A DNA stretch of 28,022 nucleotides, from NCBI GenBank assembly GCA_937930275.1, contig CALGLM010000264.1, forward strand, positions 1-28,022, written 5' to 3'. Position 1 is the stretch's first letter; every line of letters begins with the position of its first letter. A program made the translations under genes and the position numbers. Below, in pieces: positions 1-8,763 of this stretch. The DNA is from an uncultured Ignavibacteria bacterium (GTDB taxonomy: Bacteria; Bacteroidota; Ignavibacteria; Ignavibacteriales; Melioribacteraceae). The notes below the pieces were generated by a model, which saw only the letters and a list, made by a program, of their open reading frames with translations, ran no database searches and was not told where the DNA came from.

Positions 1-811
1 ATTAAAACCAACCACTCCGGGAACAAGATTTATGTCTTTCTCATCATTTAATGAGATAACAAAGACAAGCCCGGAAAAGCAGTTACTTGCACCGCTTACA
101 AAAAGCGGCGGTAGAAATAATAACGGACGAGTAACTACAAGATTTAGAGGCGGCGGACATAAAAGACAATACAGAATTATTGACTTTAAACGCAACAAGT
201 TTGGAATAGAAGCAAAAGTTGCCTCGATAGAATATGATCCTAATCGTACTTGTAGAATAGCATTATTACATTACGTTGACGGTGAAAAGAGATATATAAT
301 TGCTCCGGACGGCTTAAAAGTAGGCGACAAAATTATGTCCGGTACAAACATTGAAATTAAAGTAGGAAATGCATTAAAATTAAAAGAAATGCCGGTTGGT
401 AGTTTTGTTCATAATGTTGAATTAAAACCCGGAAAAGGCGGACAATTAGGACGAGCAGCCGGTTCATCAATACAATTGATGGCTCGCGAAGGTAGTACTG
501 CCCAATTAAAGATGCCTAGCGGTGAAATAAGAGTAGTAAGTAGCGAATGTATGGCTACCTACGGAGTAGTTGGAAACGGTGACCATGAAAACCTAAGCTT
601 GGGTAAAGCCGGAAGAAAACGCTGGTTAGGTAAACGTCCACATGTAAGAGGTGTTGCTATGAACCCAGTAGATCACCCAATGGGTGGTGGTGAAGGTAAA
701 ACATCGGGTGGCGGACATCCAGTATCACCTTGGGGACAAAAATCCAAAGGCTTAAAGACTCGTAAGAGAAAAAATCCAACTAATAAATATATTGTAAAAC
801 GAAGAAAGTAA
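1..811 (+). CDS. rplB: 50S ribosomal protein L2 (5' end outside window)
   Basis: L2 is a primary 23S rRNA-binding protein of the large subunit, needed for subunit association and the peptidyl transferase centre. The open frame is continuous from base 2 and reads [21 protein letters not shown], the known L2 N-terminal pattern. The ATG at 32 is therefore an internal Met, and only about half a dozen residues are missing upstream. SGGRNNNGR and the C-terminal [17 protein letters not shown] segment, which holds the conserved histidine near the peptidyl transferase centre, are both present. Gene order (rpsS next, 10-base gap) is that of the S10 operon, whose earlier genes must lie to the left. Confidence 0.98.
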   Translation, partial: LKPTTPGTRFMSFSSFNEITKTSPEKQLLAPLTKSGGRNNNGRVTTRFRGGGHKRQYRIIDFKRNKFGIEAKVASIEYDPNRTCRIALLHYVDGEKRYIIAPDGLKVGDKIMSGTNIEIKVGNALKLKEMPVGSFVHNVELKPGKGGQLGRAAGSSIQLMAREGSTAQLKMPSGEIRVVSSECMATYGVVGNGDHENLSLGKAGRKRWLGKRPHVRGVAMNPVDHPMGGGEGKTSGGGHPVSPWGQKSKGLKTRKRKNPTNKYIVKRRK

Positions 812-821
812 GAGAATAAAG

Positions 822-1109
822 ATGCCAAGATCAGTTAAAAAAGGTCCTTTTATCAGCATTAAATTGTTAGCAAAAGTTCTTAAAATGAATGAATCGGGTC
901 AAAAGAAAATAATTAAGACTTGGTCGCGTTCTAGTACAATCTCTCCGGATTTTGTCGGACATACTATTGCCGTACATAACGGTAACAAAATGATTCCGGT
1001 ATATGTATCTGAAAATATGGTTGGACACAAATTAGGTGAATTTGCACCAACAAGAATATTCCGCGGTCATCCGGGAACAAAAGCTGAAAAAGCTTCAAAA
1101 GTTAAGTAA
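822..1109 (+). CDS. rpsS: 30S ribosomal protein S19
   Basis: Small-subunit head protein that contacts 16S rRNA with S13. The 95-residue product begins [11 protein letters not shown] and carries the conserved [11 protein letters not shown] and LGEFAPTR segments; its length is close to the usual 92. The ATG is preceded by AGAG about ten bases upstream, overlapping the rplB end, and the gene lies in the expected S10-operon position between L2 and L22. Confidence 0.98.
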   Translation: MPRSVKKGPFISIKLLAKVLKMNESGQKKIIKTWSRSSTISPDFVGHTIAVHNGNKMIPVYVSENMVGHKLGEFAPTRIFRGHPGTKAEKASKVK

Positions 1110-1128
1110 TGATAATTAGAGGACATTG

Positions 1129-1473
1129 ATGGAAGCTAAAGCAACAAATAAGTATATTGGATCATCGCCTCGAAAAATGAGACAAGTAATTGATTTGATA
1201 AGAGGAAAATCGGTAGATCAAGCGATAGAAATACTACACTTTAATACACGTCATGCAGCAAAAGATGCTGAAATGGTATTAAGAAGTGCGGTAGCAAATA
1301 TGATGAATAAAGAAGATAATAGCAGAATAGAAACATCTGATTTATTTGTAAAAGAAGTATATGTAAATCAAGGACCTTCATTAAAACGAATATTGCCTGC
1401 ACCTATGGGAAGAGCATATCGTATGAAAAAGCGTTCTAATCATTTAACAATAATTGTTTCAACTAAAGGATAA
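1129..1473 (+). CDS. rplV: 50S ribosomal protein L22
   Basis: L22 binds 23S rRNA and its beta-hairpin lines the nascent-peptide exit tunnel. The product (114 residues) has the conserved YIGSSPRKMRQVIDLIRG start and the tunnel hairpin near GPSLKRILPAPMGRAYRMKKR. A TTG directly upstream at 1126 is in frame, but the ATG at 1129 fits better with the AGAGGA ribosome-binding site ending at 1123, so I chose it. The position between rpsS and rpsC is canonical. Confidence 0.97.
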   Translation: MEAKATNKYIGSSPRKMRQVIDLIRGKSVDQAIEILHFNTRHAAKDAEMVLRSAVANMMNKEDNSRIETSDLFVKEVYVNQGPSLKRILPAPMGRAYRMKKRSNHLTIIVSTKG

Positions 1474-1488
1474 TTCAGGAGAACTTTT

Positions 1489-2130
1489 TTGGGTCAGAAA
1501 ACAAATCCAATAGGTTTAAGAGTCGGCGTAATAAGAGGCTGGGATTCTAACTGGTATGAAAATCACAGTTATTCTAGCAAATTAGTAGAGGACAAGAAAT
1601 TACGGACATACTTAAGAAACCGTCTTAAAAAAGCCGGCCTATCAAGAATAATTATTGATAGGACATCAAAAAACATTACAGTTACATTATATACTTCACG
1701 TCCGGGAGTAGTTATCGGTAAAAGCGGTAAGGAAATTACGCAGCTTGAAGAAGAATTAAAGAAAATTACCGATAAAGAAGTAAAAGTACAGATATCTGAA
1801 ATAAAACGTCCTGAAATTGACGCAAACTTAGTAGCCGAAAACATAGCTACCCAGATAGAAGGACGAATTTCATTTAGAAGAGCGATGAAGCAATCAATTT
1901 CATCTGCTATGAGAATGGGAGCAGAAGGTATCAGAATTATGTGTTCGGGACGTTTAGGCGGTGCCGAAATGGCAAGAACCGAGCAGTATAAAGAAGGAAA
2001 AATACCATTACATACCCTACGTGCAGATATTGATTACGCAACCGCTACCGCCAGAACTATATACGGTGCAATAGGCATAAAAGTATGGATATCTAATGGC
2101 GAGAAATTAGGTAAACGTGTATCAGAATAA
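1489..2130 (+). CDS. rpsC: 30S ribosomal protein S3 (TTG start)
   Basis: S3 sits at the mRNA entry channel of the small subunit. The 213-residue product begins [13 protein letters not shown], the invariant S3 N-terminus, which fixes the start at a TTG codon preceded by CAGGAG. A type-II KH domain is visible, with the GKSG loop at residues 77-80, followed by the C-terminal domain ([13 protein letters not shown]). It is somewhat shorter than the 233 residues of E. coli, missing only the variable tail. It is followed by rplP as usual. Confidence 0.98.
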   Translation: MGQKTNPIGLRVGVIRGWDSNWYENHSYSSKLVEDKKLRTYLRNRLKKAGLSRIIIDRTSKNITVTLYTSRPGVVIGKSGKEITQLEEELKKITDKEVKVQISEIKRPEIDANLVAENIATQIEGRISFRRAMKQSISSAMRMGAEGIRIMCSGRLGGAEMARTEQYKEGKIPLHTLRADIDYATATARTIYGAIGIKVWISNGEKLGKRVSE

Positions 2131-2148
2131 GAGCTTAGAGGTTAATTA

Positions 2149-2571
2149 ATGTTACAGCCAAAAAGAGTAAAATATAGAAAATCGCAGCGCGGAAGAAGAA
2201 GAGGCTTTGCCACACGCGGTCATAGAGTAGATTTTGGCGATTTCGGATTAAAAGCTTTAGAACCTGCATGGATTACCAGCAGACAAATTGAAGCATGTAG
2301 AATTGCTATTACAAGAAAGATGAAGCGTGACGGTAAAGTGTGGATTAGAATTTTCCCCGATAAGCCGGTTTCTAAAAAGCCATTAGAAACACGTATGGGA
2401 AAAGGAAAAGGCGCTCCTGAATTTTGGGTAGCTGTTATTAAACCGGGAAGAGTTATGTTTGAAGTTTCCGGTGTATCAAAGGAATTAGCAACAGAAGCTT
2501 TAACAGTTGCTATGCACAAGTTACCTATTAAAGCTAAAATAGTTGTAAGACCAGATTACGAACAGGAGTAG
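2149..2571 (+). CDS. rplP: 50S ribosomal protein L16
   Basis: L16 organises the tRNA A-site region of the large subunit. The 140-residue product has the hallmark start [16 protein letters not shown] and the conserved [17 protein letters not shown] stretch, close to the 136 residues of E. coli. The ATG start is preceded by TTAGAGG. The end of the gene holds the AGGAG that serves as ribosome-binding site for rpmC. Confidence 0.98.
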   Translation: MLQPKRVKYRKSQRGRRRGFATRGHRVDFGDFGLKALEPAWITSRQIEACRIAITRKMKRDGKVWIRIFPDKPVSKKPLETRMGKGKGAPEFWVAVIKPGRVMFEVSGVSKELATEALTVAMHKLPIKAKIVVRPDYEQE

Positions 2572-2578
2572 CAGTAAG

Positions 2579-2788
2579 ATGAAAATTTACGAAATTCGCG
2601 AAATGAGTACTGAAGAGCTAGTTAAAAGAATAGCTGAAGAAGAGAATAATCTTATTGATTTAAGATTTCAAAATGCGCTTAAAACACTTACAAATACTGC
2701 TAAATTACGCAATGTAAGAAAAGACATAGCCAAGATGAAAACAGTCCTAACGCAAAGAGAATTAGGACAAAAAGACGGAGAAAAGTAG
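2579..2788 (+). CDS. rpmC: 50S ribosomal protein L29
   Basis: Small helical large-subunit protein near the exit tunnel; it is part of the docking site for trigger factor and SRP. The 69-residue product has the family pattern [20 protein letters not shown] followed by [18 protein letters not shown]. It starts 7 bases after rplP, with its ribosome-binding site inside the rplP end, which suggests translational coupling. Confidence 0.95.
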   Translation: MKIYEIREMSTEELVKRIAEEENNLIDLRFQNALKTLTNTAKLRNVRKDIAKMKTVLTQRELGQKDGEK

Positions 2789-2793
2789 TATTT

Positions 2794-3051
2794 ATGGAAA
2801 CTAAAAGCAACAGAAAGACTAAAGTTGGTGAAGTAATTTCTACTAAAATGGAAAAAAGCATAGTAGTAGCAATAGAAAGACAAGTTTCTCACCCGATTTA
2901 TAGAAAATATTTCAAAAAAACTACAAAATTAATGGCTCATGATGAAAAGAACGATTGCCATGTTGGCGATATTGTAAAAATAGAAGAGACTAGACCGCTA
3001 AGCAAGAATAAAAAATGGCGTTTAGTTGAAATTGTTGAAAGAGCTAAGTAA
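2794..3051 (+). CDS. rpsQ: 30S ribosomal protein S17
   Basis: S17 is a primary 16S rRNA-binding OB-fold protein. The 85-residue product carries the diagnostic [18 protein letters not shown] segment and, near the end, [20 protein letters not shown]. The length matches the family (84 in E. coli). It begins 5 bases after rpmC, so the two are probably translationally coupled. Confidence 0.97.
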   Translation: METKSNRKTKVGEVISTKMEKSIVVAIERQVSHPIYRKYFKKTTKLMAHDEKNDCHVGDIVKIEETRPLSKNKKWRLVEIVERAK

Positions 3052-3078
3052 TTGGTATATCGATAAGGAGTTTAACTA

Positions 3079-3447
3079 ATGATACAGCAAGAAACAAATT
3101 TAGTGGTGGCTGACAATTCCGGAGCCAAAAGAGTACGATGTATTAAGGTACTTGGCGGAACAAGACGCAGATATGCAAGCGTTGGTGACGTTATAGTTGT
3201 ATCCGTAAAATCTGCTATACCGGGTGGAAACGTTAAAAAAGGTGATGTATCTAAAGCCGTTATCGTAAGAACAAAAAAAGAAATTAGAAGAAATGATGGT
3301 TCTTACATAAGATTTGACGAAAATGCCGCAGTATTATTAAATAATCAAGGTGAACCAAGAGGAACACGTATATTTGGTCCCGTTGCTCGTGAATTACGCG
3401 ATAAGAAATATATGAAGATTATTTCTTTAGCACCGGAAGTATTATAA
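3079..3447 (+). CDS. rplN: 50S ribosomal protein L14
   Basis: L14 lies at the subunit interface and forms inter-subunit bridges. The 122-residue product starts [19 protein letters not shown] and contains [17 protein letters not shown], both highly conserved. The ATG is preceded by AAGGAG. It marks the start of the classical spc operon; the 27-base gap after rpsQ contains no obvious terminator or promoter, so the S10 and spc operons may be read through here. Confidence 0.98.
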   Translation: MIQQETNLVVADNSGAKRVRCIKVLGGTRRRYASVGDVIVVSVKSAIPGGNVKKGDVSKAVIVRTKKEIRRNDGSYIRFDENAAVLLNNQGEPRGTRIFGPVARELRDKKYMKIISLAPEVL

Positions 3448-3461
3448 TAAGAGGTTAGGAA

Positions 3462-3791
3462 ATGAAAATTCACAAAAATGATACAGTAATAGTAATTGCC
3501 GGTAACAATAAAGGATCTAAAGGAAAAGTTTTAAAGGTATTTCCTAAGACCGAAAGAGTAATAGTTGAAGGTGTTAACATAAGAAAAAAACATACAAAAC
3601 CGTCACAAAAAAATCCTCAAGGCGGAATTGTTGAAAAAGAAGCACCTATTCATGTTTCTAACGTTATGATTGTAGATCCTAAAACAAATAAACCTTCACG
3701 TATAGGTAAAAAGATTATAATTAATGATAGTACCGGAAAACAACAAAGAATACGCGTTAGTAAATCTAGCGGCGAAATGTTAGATAAATAA
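3462..3791 (+). CDS. rplX: 50S ribosomal protein L24
   Basis: L24 is an early assembly-initiator protein of the large subunit. A KOW motif occupies roughly residues 4-31 ([20 protein letters not shown]), followed by [13 protein letters not shown] and the [12 protein letters not shown] segment. The length (109) is near the usual 104. The ATG is preceded by GAGGTTAGGA. Standard position between L14 and L5. Confidence 0.97.
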   Translation: MKIHKNDTVIVIAGNNKGSKGKVLKVFPKTERVIVEGVNIRKKHTKPSQKNPQGGIVEKEAPIHVSNVMIVDPKTNKPSRIGKKIIINDSTGKQQRIRVSKSSGEMLDK

Positions 3792-3812
3792 TTTTGAGGA
3801 AATAGTTTAAAA

Positions 3813-4481
3813 ATGGCTAAACAAGAAAAAGTACAAAACAAGCAGGCTACGCCAAATAAAAAAGATAAAGCCGGAAAGCAACAAGTTGCTGAAACAAAAC
3901 CGGTTGAGAACTTTGTTGAAGAAAAATTACCTGCAAGATTATTTGAAAAATACAAAAGCGAAATTGTAGCAAAATTAATGACCGAATTTAACTACTCGAG
4001 CGTAATGGAAGTACCAAAAATTGTAAAAATAGTAGTTAATATGGGTGTTGGCGAAGCCGTACAAGATAGCAAGTTATTAGACGAAGCTATTAAAGACTTA
4101 GAAACAATTACCGGACAAAAAGCGTCGGTTCGTACTGCCAGAAAGTCTATTTCTAACTTTAAGTTACGTGAGAACATGAAAATTGGTGCTATGGTAACTT
4201 TAAGACGTGGAAAAATGTATGAATTTTTAGATAGATTTGTAACTTTAGCATTACCACGTGTAAGAGACTTTAAAGGTATTAGCGATAAATCATTTGACGG
4301 ACGCGGAAATTATTCTATCGGTATAAAAGAACAAATTATTTTCCCAGAAATAAACATCGATAAAATAAATAAAGTTAGAGGTATGGATATTACCTTCGTA
4401 ACTACCGCAAAAACGGATAAAGAAGCTTATGCACTTTTAGCAGCATTTGGTGTTCCATTTAGAAAGAAAGAAATTAATTAA
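3813..4481 (+). CDS. rplE: 50S ribosomal protein L5 with basic/Gln-rich N-terminal extension
   Basis: L5 binds 5S rRNA and contacts the P-site tRNA. The L5 core begins at about residue 40 ([18 protein letters not shown]) and runs through [28 protein letters not shown] and the C-terminal [12 protein letters not shown]. Before it is an unusual leader of about 39 residues rich in Lys, Gln, Ala and Pro, giving 222 residues against 179 in E. coli. The leader is in frame and starts [10 protein letters not shown] at an ATG. The core lacks a Met at the family's normal start position, so the extension appears real. Confidence 0.97.
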   Translation: MAKQEKVQNKQATPNKKDKAGKQQVAETKPVENFVEEKLPARLFEKYKSEIVAKLMTEFNYSSVMEVPKIVKIVVNMGVGEAVQDSKLLDEAIKDLETITGQKASVRTARKSISNFKLRENMKIGAMVTLRRGKMYEFLDRFVTLALPRVRDFKGISDKSFDGRGNYSIGIKEQIIFPEINIDKINKVRGMDITFVTTAKTDKEAYALLAAFGVPFRKKEIN

Positions 4482-4490
4482 GGAATAAAT

Positions 4491-4760
4491 ATGGCAAGAA
4501 AATGCTTATATGCACGCGAAGAGAAGAAGAAAAAAGTTGCAGAAAAATATGCTGCTCTTCGTAAAGAGTTAAAAGAAAAAGGTGATTACGAAGCATTACA
4601 GCAGTTACCACGAAATGCTTCCCCTATACGTTTACATAATAGATGTTTAATGACCGGAAGACCACGCGGCTACTATAGAAAATTTGGAGTTTCCAGATTA
4701 ACTTTTAGAGAAATGGCATTACGCGGTGAAATACCCGGTATAAAAAAAGCAAGTTGGTAA
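4491..4760 (+). CDS. rpsN: 30S ribosomal protein S14 (zinc-free form)
   Basis: S14 is a head protein of the small subunit. The 89-residue product has [12 protein letters not shown] and [15 protein letters not shown], and ends [11 protein letters not shown], typical of the family. It has no CxxC pairs, so it is the zinc-independent (C-) type, in the intermediate 89-residue length class. It starts 9 bases after rplE with AAGGA as ribosome-binding site. Confidence 0.97.
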   Translation: MARKCLYAREEKKKKVAEKYAALRKELKEKGDYEALQQLPRNASPIRLHNRCLMTGRPRGYYRKFGVSRLTFREMALRGEIPGIKKASW

Positions 4761-4778
4761 TTTTTTGGAGGAAATTAA

Positions 4779-5174
4779 ATGCCAGTAACAGATCCGATAG
4801 CCGATTATTTAACAAGATTAAGAAATGCTGTTAAAGCCAAAAAGAAATATGTAGAAATTCCGGCTTCGAACATGAAAATAAGTATAAGCGTAATATTAAA
4901 AAATCGCAATTTTATAAAAGATTTTAATATTATTGAAGATAATAAACAAAATATCATTCGTTTACACTTAAAATATTCAGAAATTGGACCTGCAATTAGC
5001 GGGTTGAAAAGAGTAAGTACTCCGGGTTTACGTAGATATGTACCTGCTGAAAGAGTACCACGTGTATTAAACGGATTGGGATTATCAATAATCTCAACAT
5101 CAAAAGGATTGCTCACAGATAGAGAAGCCAAAGAAGCTAATGTGGGCGGCGAAGTAATTTGCTATATTTGGTAA
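4779..5174 (+). CDS. rpsH: 30S ribosomal protein S8
   Basis: S8 is a primary 16S rRNA-binding protein and, in E. coli, the translational repressor of the spc operon. The 131-residue product starts [17 protein letters not shown] and ends with [22 protein letters not shown], both standard for the family. The ATG is preceded by TTGGAGGAAA, a strong ribosome-binding site. I did not identify an S8 target mimic near rplN or rplE. Confidence 0.97.
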   Translation: MPVTDPIADYLTRLRNAVKAKKKYVEIPASNMKISISVILKNRNFIKDFNIIEDNKQNIIRLHLKYSEIGPAISGLKRVSTPGLRRYVPAERVPRVLNGLGLSIISTSKGLLTDREAKEANVGGEVICYIW

Positions 5175-5192
5175 AATTTAAGAGGTTTAACT

Positions 5193-5729
5193 GTGTCGAG
5201 AATAGGTAAAAAACCGATAAATATTAAAGGTGTTACCGTTAATAAAAGCGGTAATTTAGTAAAAGTAAAAGGACCACTTGGTGAATTAGAAACCGAGGTA
5301 AATCCTTATATAAACGTTGAAATTAACGCCGAAGAGATAGTTGTTACTCGTCCTAACGATGAAAGAACCATTAGAGCGTTGCATGGTTTAACCAGAGCCT
5401 TATTACAAAATATGGTTACAGGAGTAACAACAGGTTTTACAAGAGTATTAGATATTGTAGGCGTAGGATATCGTGTTGAACAAAAGGGATCTTGTTTATT
5501 ATTAAACTTAGGTTTCTCTCATCCGATATTGTTTGAACCTCCTGCAGGAATTAAGTTAGAAGCTACTTCAAATACTCAAATTAAAATATTCGGAAGTGAT
5601 AAAGCGTTAGTTGGATTAATTGCTGCAAAAATACGTTCACTTAAAGAACCTGAACCATATAAAGGAAAAGGTATTAAGTATAGTGACGAAGTTATTATAA
5701 GAAAAGCCGGTAAAGCAGCAGGTAAATAG
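5193..5729 (+). CDS. rplF: 50S ribosomal protein L6 (GTG start)
   Basis: L6 sits near the GTPase-associated centre of the large subunit. The product (178 residues) begins MSRIGKKPI at a GTG codon preceded by AAGAGG; the conserved N-terminus fixes the start. The two homologous L6 folds are visible, the second ending in the conserved EPEPYKGKGIKY signature. The length equals the family norm (177). Confidence 0.98.
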   Translation: MSRIGKKPINIKGVTVNKSGNLVKVKGPLGELETEVNPYINVEINAEEIVVTRPNDERTIRALHGLTRALLQNMVTGVTTGFTRVLDIVGVGYRVEQKGSCLLLNLGFSHPILFEPPAGIKLEATSNTQIKIFGSDKALVGLIAAKIRSLKEPEPYKGKGIKYSDEVIIRKAGKAAGK

Positions 5730-5753
5730 TAACCTAACGGAGAGAATGAAAAA

Positions 5754-6119
5754 ATGATTAAAAAAGATAATAATCGTAGAGCAAGAAAACAAGAAAGAGT
5801 AAGAAAAAAAATTAAAGGTACACCGGAAAGACCGAGACTTTCAGTTTTCAGAAGCTTAAGCAAAATATATTTACAAGTGATTGACGACGTTAACGGAGTC
5901 ACCCTTGCAAGTGCAAGCAGTTTATCAAAAGAATTAGCCGAAGAGCTAAAAAATACCAAAACTAAAAATGCTCAAAGTAAATTAGTAGGTAAACTTTTAG
6001 GAAAAGTTGCTATTGAAAAAGGGATTGAAACAGTAGTATTCGATAGAAACGGATACGGATATCACGGTAGAATTAAAAGTGCAGCTGATGGTGCACGTGA
6101 AGCAGGATTGAAATTTTAA
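5754..6119 (+). CDS. rplR: 50S ribosomal protein L18
   Basis: L18 binds 5S rRNA together with L5. The 121-residue product has the conserved [27 protein letters not shown] and the terminal [11 protein letters not shown]. The ATG at 5754 is preceded by ACGGAGAG. In most bacteria rpsE follows immediately; here a tRNA-Gln gene starts 7 bases after the rplR stop codon. Confidence 0.98.
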   Translation: MIKKDNNRRARKQERVRKKIKGTPERPRLSVFRSLSKIYLQVIDDVNGVTLASASSLSKELAEELKNTKTKNAQSKLVGKLLGKVAIEKGIETVVFDRNGYGYHGRIKSAADGAREAGLKF

Positions 6120-6126
6120 ATTTGAT

Positions 6127-6197
6127 TGCCGGATCGTCTAATGGCAGGACTACGCCCTTTGGAGGCGTCTGTATAGGTTCGAATCCTGTTCCGGCAG
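6127..6197 (+). tRNA. tRNA-Gln (anticodon UUG) inside the spc operon
   Basis: A complete 71-base cloverleaf can be drawn. The acceptor stem pairs 6127-6133 with 6190-6196 (7 of 7). The D stem is GTCT/GGAC, with one T-G pair. The anticodon stem ACGCC/GGCGT is perfect, around the loop CTTTGGA, with anticodon TTG at 6159-6161. The T stem encloses the standard TTCGAAT loop. The first pair U1-A72 and discriminator G73 fit glutamine tRNA. The CCA end is not encoded, since CAA follows G73, so it must be added by the CCA-adding enzyme. It lies on the coding strand between rplR and rpsE and is presumably cut out of the operon transcript by RNase P and a 3' nuclease. Confidence 0.95.
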
Positions 6198-6237
6198 CAA
6201 GTTTATTAAGTAAAAATTTGAAACAACGGAGTTAAAA

Positions 6238-6744
6238 TTGAAGCCAAAAAAAGTATCGGGAATTGAAAACCTTAAAGAAAAGGTTGTACATATCAATCGA
6301 GTAGCTAAAGTAGTAAAAGGCGGTAGAAGATTTAGTTTTAACGCTATAGTAGTAGTTGGTGACGGAAACGGTCACGTAGGAGTTGGCTTAGGTAAAGCTA
6401 ATGAAGTTACCGATGCTATTACAAAAGGCATTGAAGATGCAAAGAAAAATTTATATAGAGTTCCTATTGTAAAAGGCACTATCCCTCACGAAATTCTTGG
6501 TAAATTTGGAGCTGGAAAAGTGTTGTTAAAACCGGCTACTCCCGGTACCGGATTAATTGCCGGCGGCGGAGTTCGTGCAGTATTGGAATCTGCCGGTGTA
6601 ACAGATATATTAACAAAATCGTTAGGTTCTTCTAATTCGCATAATCAAGTTAAAGCTACTTTAAATGGATTAATCAACTTAGTTGATGCCTACACAATGG
6701 CTAAAAAACGCGGAATGACAGTAACCGAGTTATTTAATTCGTAA
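6238..6744 (+). CDS. rpsE: 30S ribosomal protein S5 (TTG start)
   Basis: S5 shapes the mRNA entry pore and affects decoding accuracy. The 168-residue product shows the double-stranded-RNA-binding-like N-terminal domain ([19 protein letters not shown], then [17 protein letters not shown]) and the C-terminal domain ([33 protein letters not shown]). The start is a TTG preceded by ACGGAG. No in-frame ATG lies near the conserved N-terminus. The 40 bases before it, after the tRNA, carry its ribosome-binding site. Confidence 0.97.
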   Translation: MKPKKVSGIENLKEKVVHINRVAKVVKGGRRFSFNAIVVVGDGNGHVGVGLGKANEVTDAITKGIEDAKKNLYRVPIVKGTIPHEILGKFGAGKVLLKPATPGTGLIAGGGVRAVLESAGVTDILTKSLGSSNSHNQVKATLNGLINLVDAYTMAKKRGMTVTELFNS

Positions 6745-6750
6745 GAGGAT

Positions 6751-6942
6751 ATGATGAGTAAAAAATTAAAAGTTACCCAGATAAGAAGCATAATAGATAG
6801 ACCTTTCACTCAAAAGCGCACAATTGCAGCTTTAGGTTTAGGAAGACCTAATTATGTTAAAGTACACAATGATACACCTCAAATAAGAGGGATGTTAAAT
6901 AAAGTAAGTCATCTTGTAAAAGTTGAAGAAATTGAAGAATAG
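6751..6942 (+). CDS. rpmD: 50S ribosomal protein L30
   Basis: Small large-subunit protein. The 63-residue product has the family pattern KKLKVTQIRSIIDRPFTQKRTIAALGL and ends VSHLVKVEE. Two adjacent ATG codons (6751 and 6754) are possible starts; TAAGAGG is the ribosome-binding site. It lies 6 bases after rpsE, in its canonical position. Confidence 0.96.
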   Translation: MMSKKLKVTQIRSIIDRPFTQKRTIAALGLGRPNYVKVHNDTPQIRGMLNKVSHLVKVEEIEE

Positions 6943-6951
6943 GGTAAAACT

Positions 6952-7416
6952 ATGGATATATTAAGTAATTTAAAATTTGCAGAAGGCTCCGTTAAAAATA
7001 AAAAAAGAGTAGGACGTGGAGAAGGTTCCGGACATGGCGGTACAGCTACTCGTGGTATGAACGGTCAAAGAAGCCGTAGCGGTGCTAAATTTAAAGCTTG
7101 GTTTGAAGGCGGTCAAATGCCTTTACAACGTAGAATTCCGAAAAGAGGTTTTACAAATATTTTCAAAATTCATTATCAAGCTGTTAACGTAGAAAAGTTA
7201 CAAAAGTTAGTTGATGACAAAAAAGTTACCGATGGTGTTATTAATGCCGCAATATTATATAAGTTTGGTGTTATTGCTAAAGCAAGCGCTCCTTATAAAA
7301 TTTTAGGTGACGGTGATATTACTGCAGTTCTTAATGTTGAAGCTCATAAATTCAGCGCTTCGGCAAAAAATAAAATAGAAGCATTAGGCGGATTAACTAA
7401 AGAGATAAAAATTTAA
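6952..7416 (+). CDS. rplO: 50S ribosomal protein L15
   Basis: L15 is a late-assembly large-subunit protein. The 154-residue product carries the glycine- and arginine-rich N-terminal extension typical of L15 (KRVGRGEGSGHGGTATRGMN, then GQRSRSG), FEGGQMPLQRRIPKRGF, and a C-terminal domain ending AKNKIEALGG. Its TAA overlaps the secY ATG by one base (TAATG), a standard coupling arrangement. Confidence 0.97.
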   Translation: MDILSNLKFAEGSVKNKKRVGRGEGSGHGGTATRGMNGQRSRSGAKFKAWFEGGQMPLQRRIPKRGFTNIFKIHYQAVNVEKLQKLVDDKKVTDGVINAAILYKFGVIAKASAPYKILGDGDITAVLNVEAHKFSASAKNKIEALGGLTKEIKI

Positions 7417-8744
7417 TGAGTAGGCTACAAGATACCTTTCGTAATATTTTTAAGATTACAGAATTAAGGCAAAAGATTGTTTATACTTTAGCCTTACTTT
7501 TGATTGTAAGAGTTGGTTCCCATATTACTTTGCCCGGAATCGACTCGTTTTTATTATCTGAAGCTATGAGTAATAAGACTTCAGATAATTTATTTGGCTT
7601 ATACGACTTGTTTGTAGGCGGTGCATTTTCTAATGCTGCTATATTTGCGCTTGGTATAATGCCTTACATCAGTTCATCTATTATTATTCAGCTTTTAGGT
7701 GCTGTTGTTCCTTACTTCCAAAAACTTCAACAAGAAGGTGAAGAAGGTAGGAAAAAAATTACACAGTTAACCAGGTACGGAACGGTTTTTATTTCCGCTT
7801 TCCAAGCTTGGGGAACTACTATTCATTTAAATAATTTAACATATGACGGTCAATCAATTGTTGCAGCTCCCGGATTTGCTTTTACGGTAACTACGGTTGT
7901 ATTTTTAGTTGCCGGTACAATGTTTATTATGTGGATGGGTGAGCAAATAACCGAAAGAGGAATAGGAAACGGTATTTCTTTAATAATATTTATTAATATT
8001 ATTAATAGGTTGCCATTTTCGCTATTAGATGAATATCGTTTAATTGCTGCAGGACAAAGAAATATTATTATTGAAATTATAATATTAGCGTTTATGGTTA
8101 TTGTTATTGCCGGTATTGTTTTAGTTACACAAGGTACAAGAAGAATTCCGGTTCAATATGCTAAACGTGTAGTAGGAAGAAAAGTTTATGGCGGAGTAAC
8201 ACAGTATATACCTTTAAGAGTGAATACTGCCGGTGTAATGCCCATCATTTTCGCACAATCTATTATGTTTATTCCAAGCACAGTTCTTTCATTTTTCCCT
8301 GAAAGCGAAGCAATGCAAACATTAGCATCATATTTTGTGCATACATCTTTTTCTTACTCAATAATTTATGCTTTAATAATTGTTTTCTTTACATATTTTT
8401 ATACCGCAATTGCATTTAACCCGCAAGATGTAGCTGAAAATATGAAAAAACAAGGTGGTTTTGTTCCTGGTATTAGACCGGGTAAACCAACTGCGGAGTT
8501 TATTGATAACATTTTAACTAAAATTACATTGCCTGGAAGTATCTTTTTGGCAATAATCGCAATTCTTCCGGCTTTTGTTTCCAGATTTGGAGTATCAGGT
8601 AGTTTTGCCTCATTTTTTGGCGGTACAAGTTTACTAATTATGGTTGGTGTAGCATTAGATACATTACAACAGATTGAATCGCACTTATTGATGAGACATT
8701 ATGACGGATTTATGAAATCAGGTAAAATAAAAGGTAGAAGATAA
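7416..8744 (+). CDS. secY: Preprotein translocase subunit SecY
   Basis: SecY forms the protein-conducting channel of the inner membrane, working with SecE/SecG and SecA. The 442-residue sequence contains the alternating hydrophobic segments of a ten-helix protein. It has the signature LGIMPYISSSIIIQLL near residue 80 and the cytoplasmic GERGIGNG-like loop (EQITERGIGNGISLI). The C-terminal loop NPQDVAENMKKQGGFVPGIR interacts with SecA and ribosomes. It overlaps rplO by one base and has no strong ribosome-binding site of its own, so it probably depends on coupling. Confidence 0.98.
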   Translation: MSRLQDTFRNIFKITELRQKIVYTLALLLIVRVGSHITLPGIDSFLLSEAMSNKTSDNLFGLYDLFVGGAFSNAAIFALGIMPYISSSIIIQLLGAVVPYFQKLQQEGEEGRKKITQLTRYGTVFISAFQAWGTTIHLNNLTYDGQSIVAAPGFAFTVTTVVFLVAGTMFIMWMGEQITERGIGNGISLIIFINIINRLPFSLLDEYRLIAAGQRNIIIEIIILAFMVIVIAGIVLVTQGTRRIPVQYAKRVVGRKVYGGVTQYIPLRVNTAGVMPIIFAQSIMFIPSTVLSFFPESEAMQTLASYFVHTSFSYSIIYALIIVFFTYFYTAIAFNPQDVAENMKKQGGFVPGIRPGKPTAEFIDNILTKITLPGSIFLAIIAILPAFVSRFGVSGSFASFFGGTSLLIMVGVALDTLQQIESHLLMRHYDGFMKSGKIKGRR

Positions 8745-8763
8745 TCAAAAAATTTATTATATT

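Noticed and set aside
32..34. ATG at 32 as start of rplB
   Set aside because: The frame upstream encodes [10 protein letters not shown], part of the conserved L2 N-terminus, so the true start is outside the window.
1569..1844. Long open frame on the - strand opposite rpsC, and similar ones opposite rplP, rplE, rpsH, rplF, deoB and fumC
   Set aside because: They lie wholly inside well-conserved genes, show no recognisable domain and have low-complexity Leu/Ile/Ser-rich translations typical of antisense frames.
5746..5757. Three-codon open frame (ATG AAA AAA TGA) overlapping the rplR start
   Set aside because: Its ATG is only about one base from the ribosome-binding site, too close for initiation, so it is probably a chance effect of the A-rich leader.
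8745..8763. Missing adk between secY and map as a deletion
   Set aside because: secY-map-infA without adk is a normal arrangement in the Bacteroidetes/Chlorobi group, so it is not a sign of loss here.
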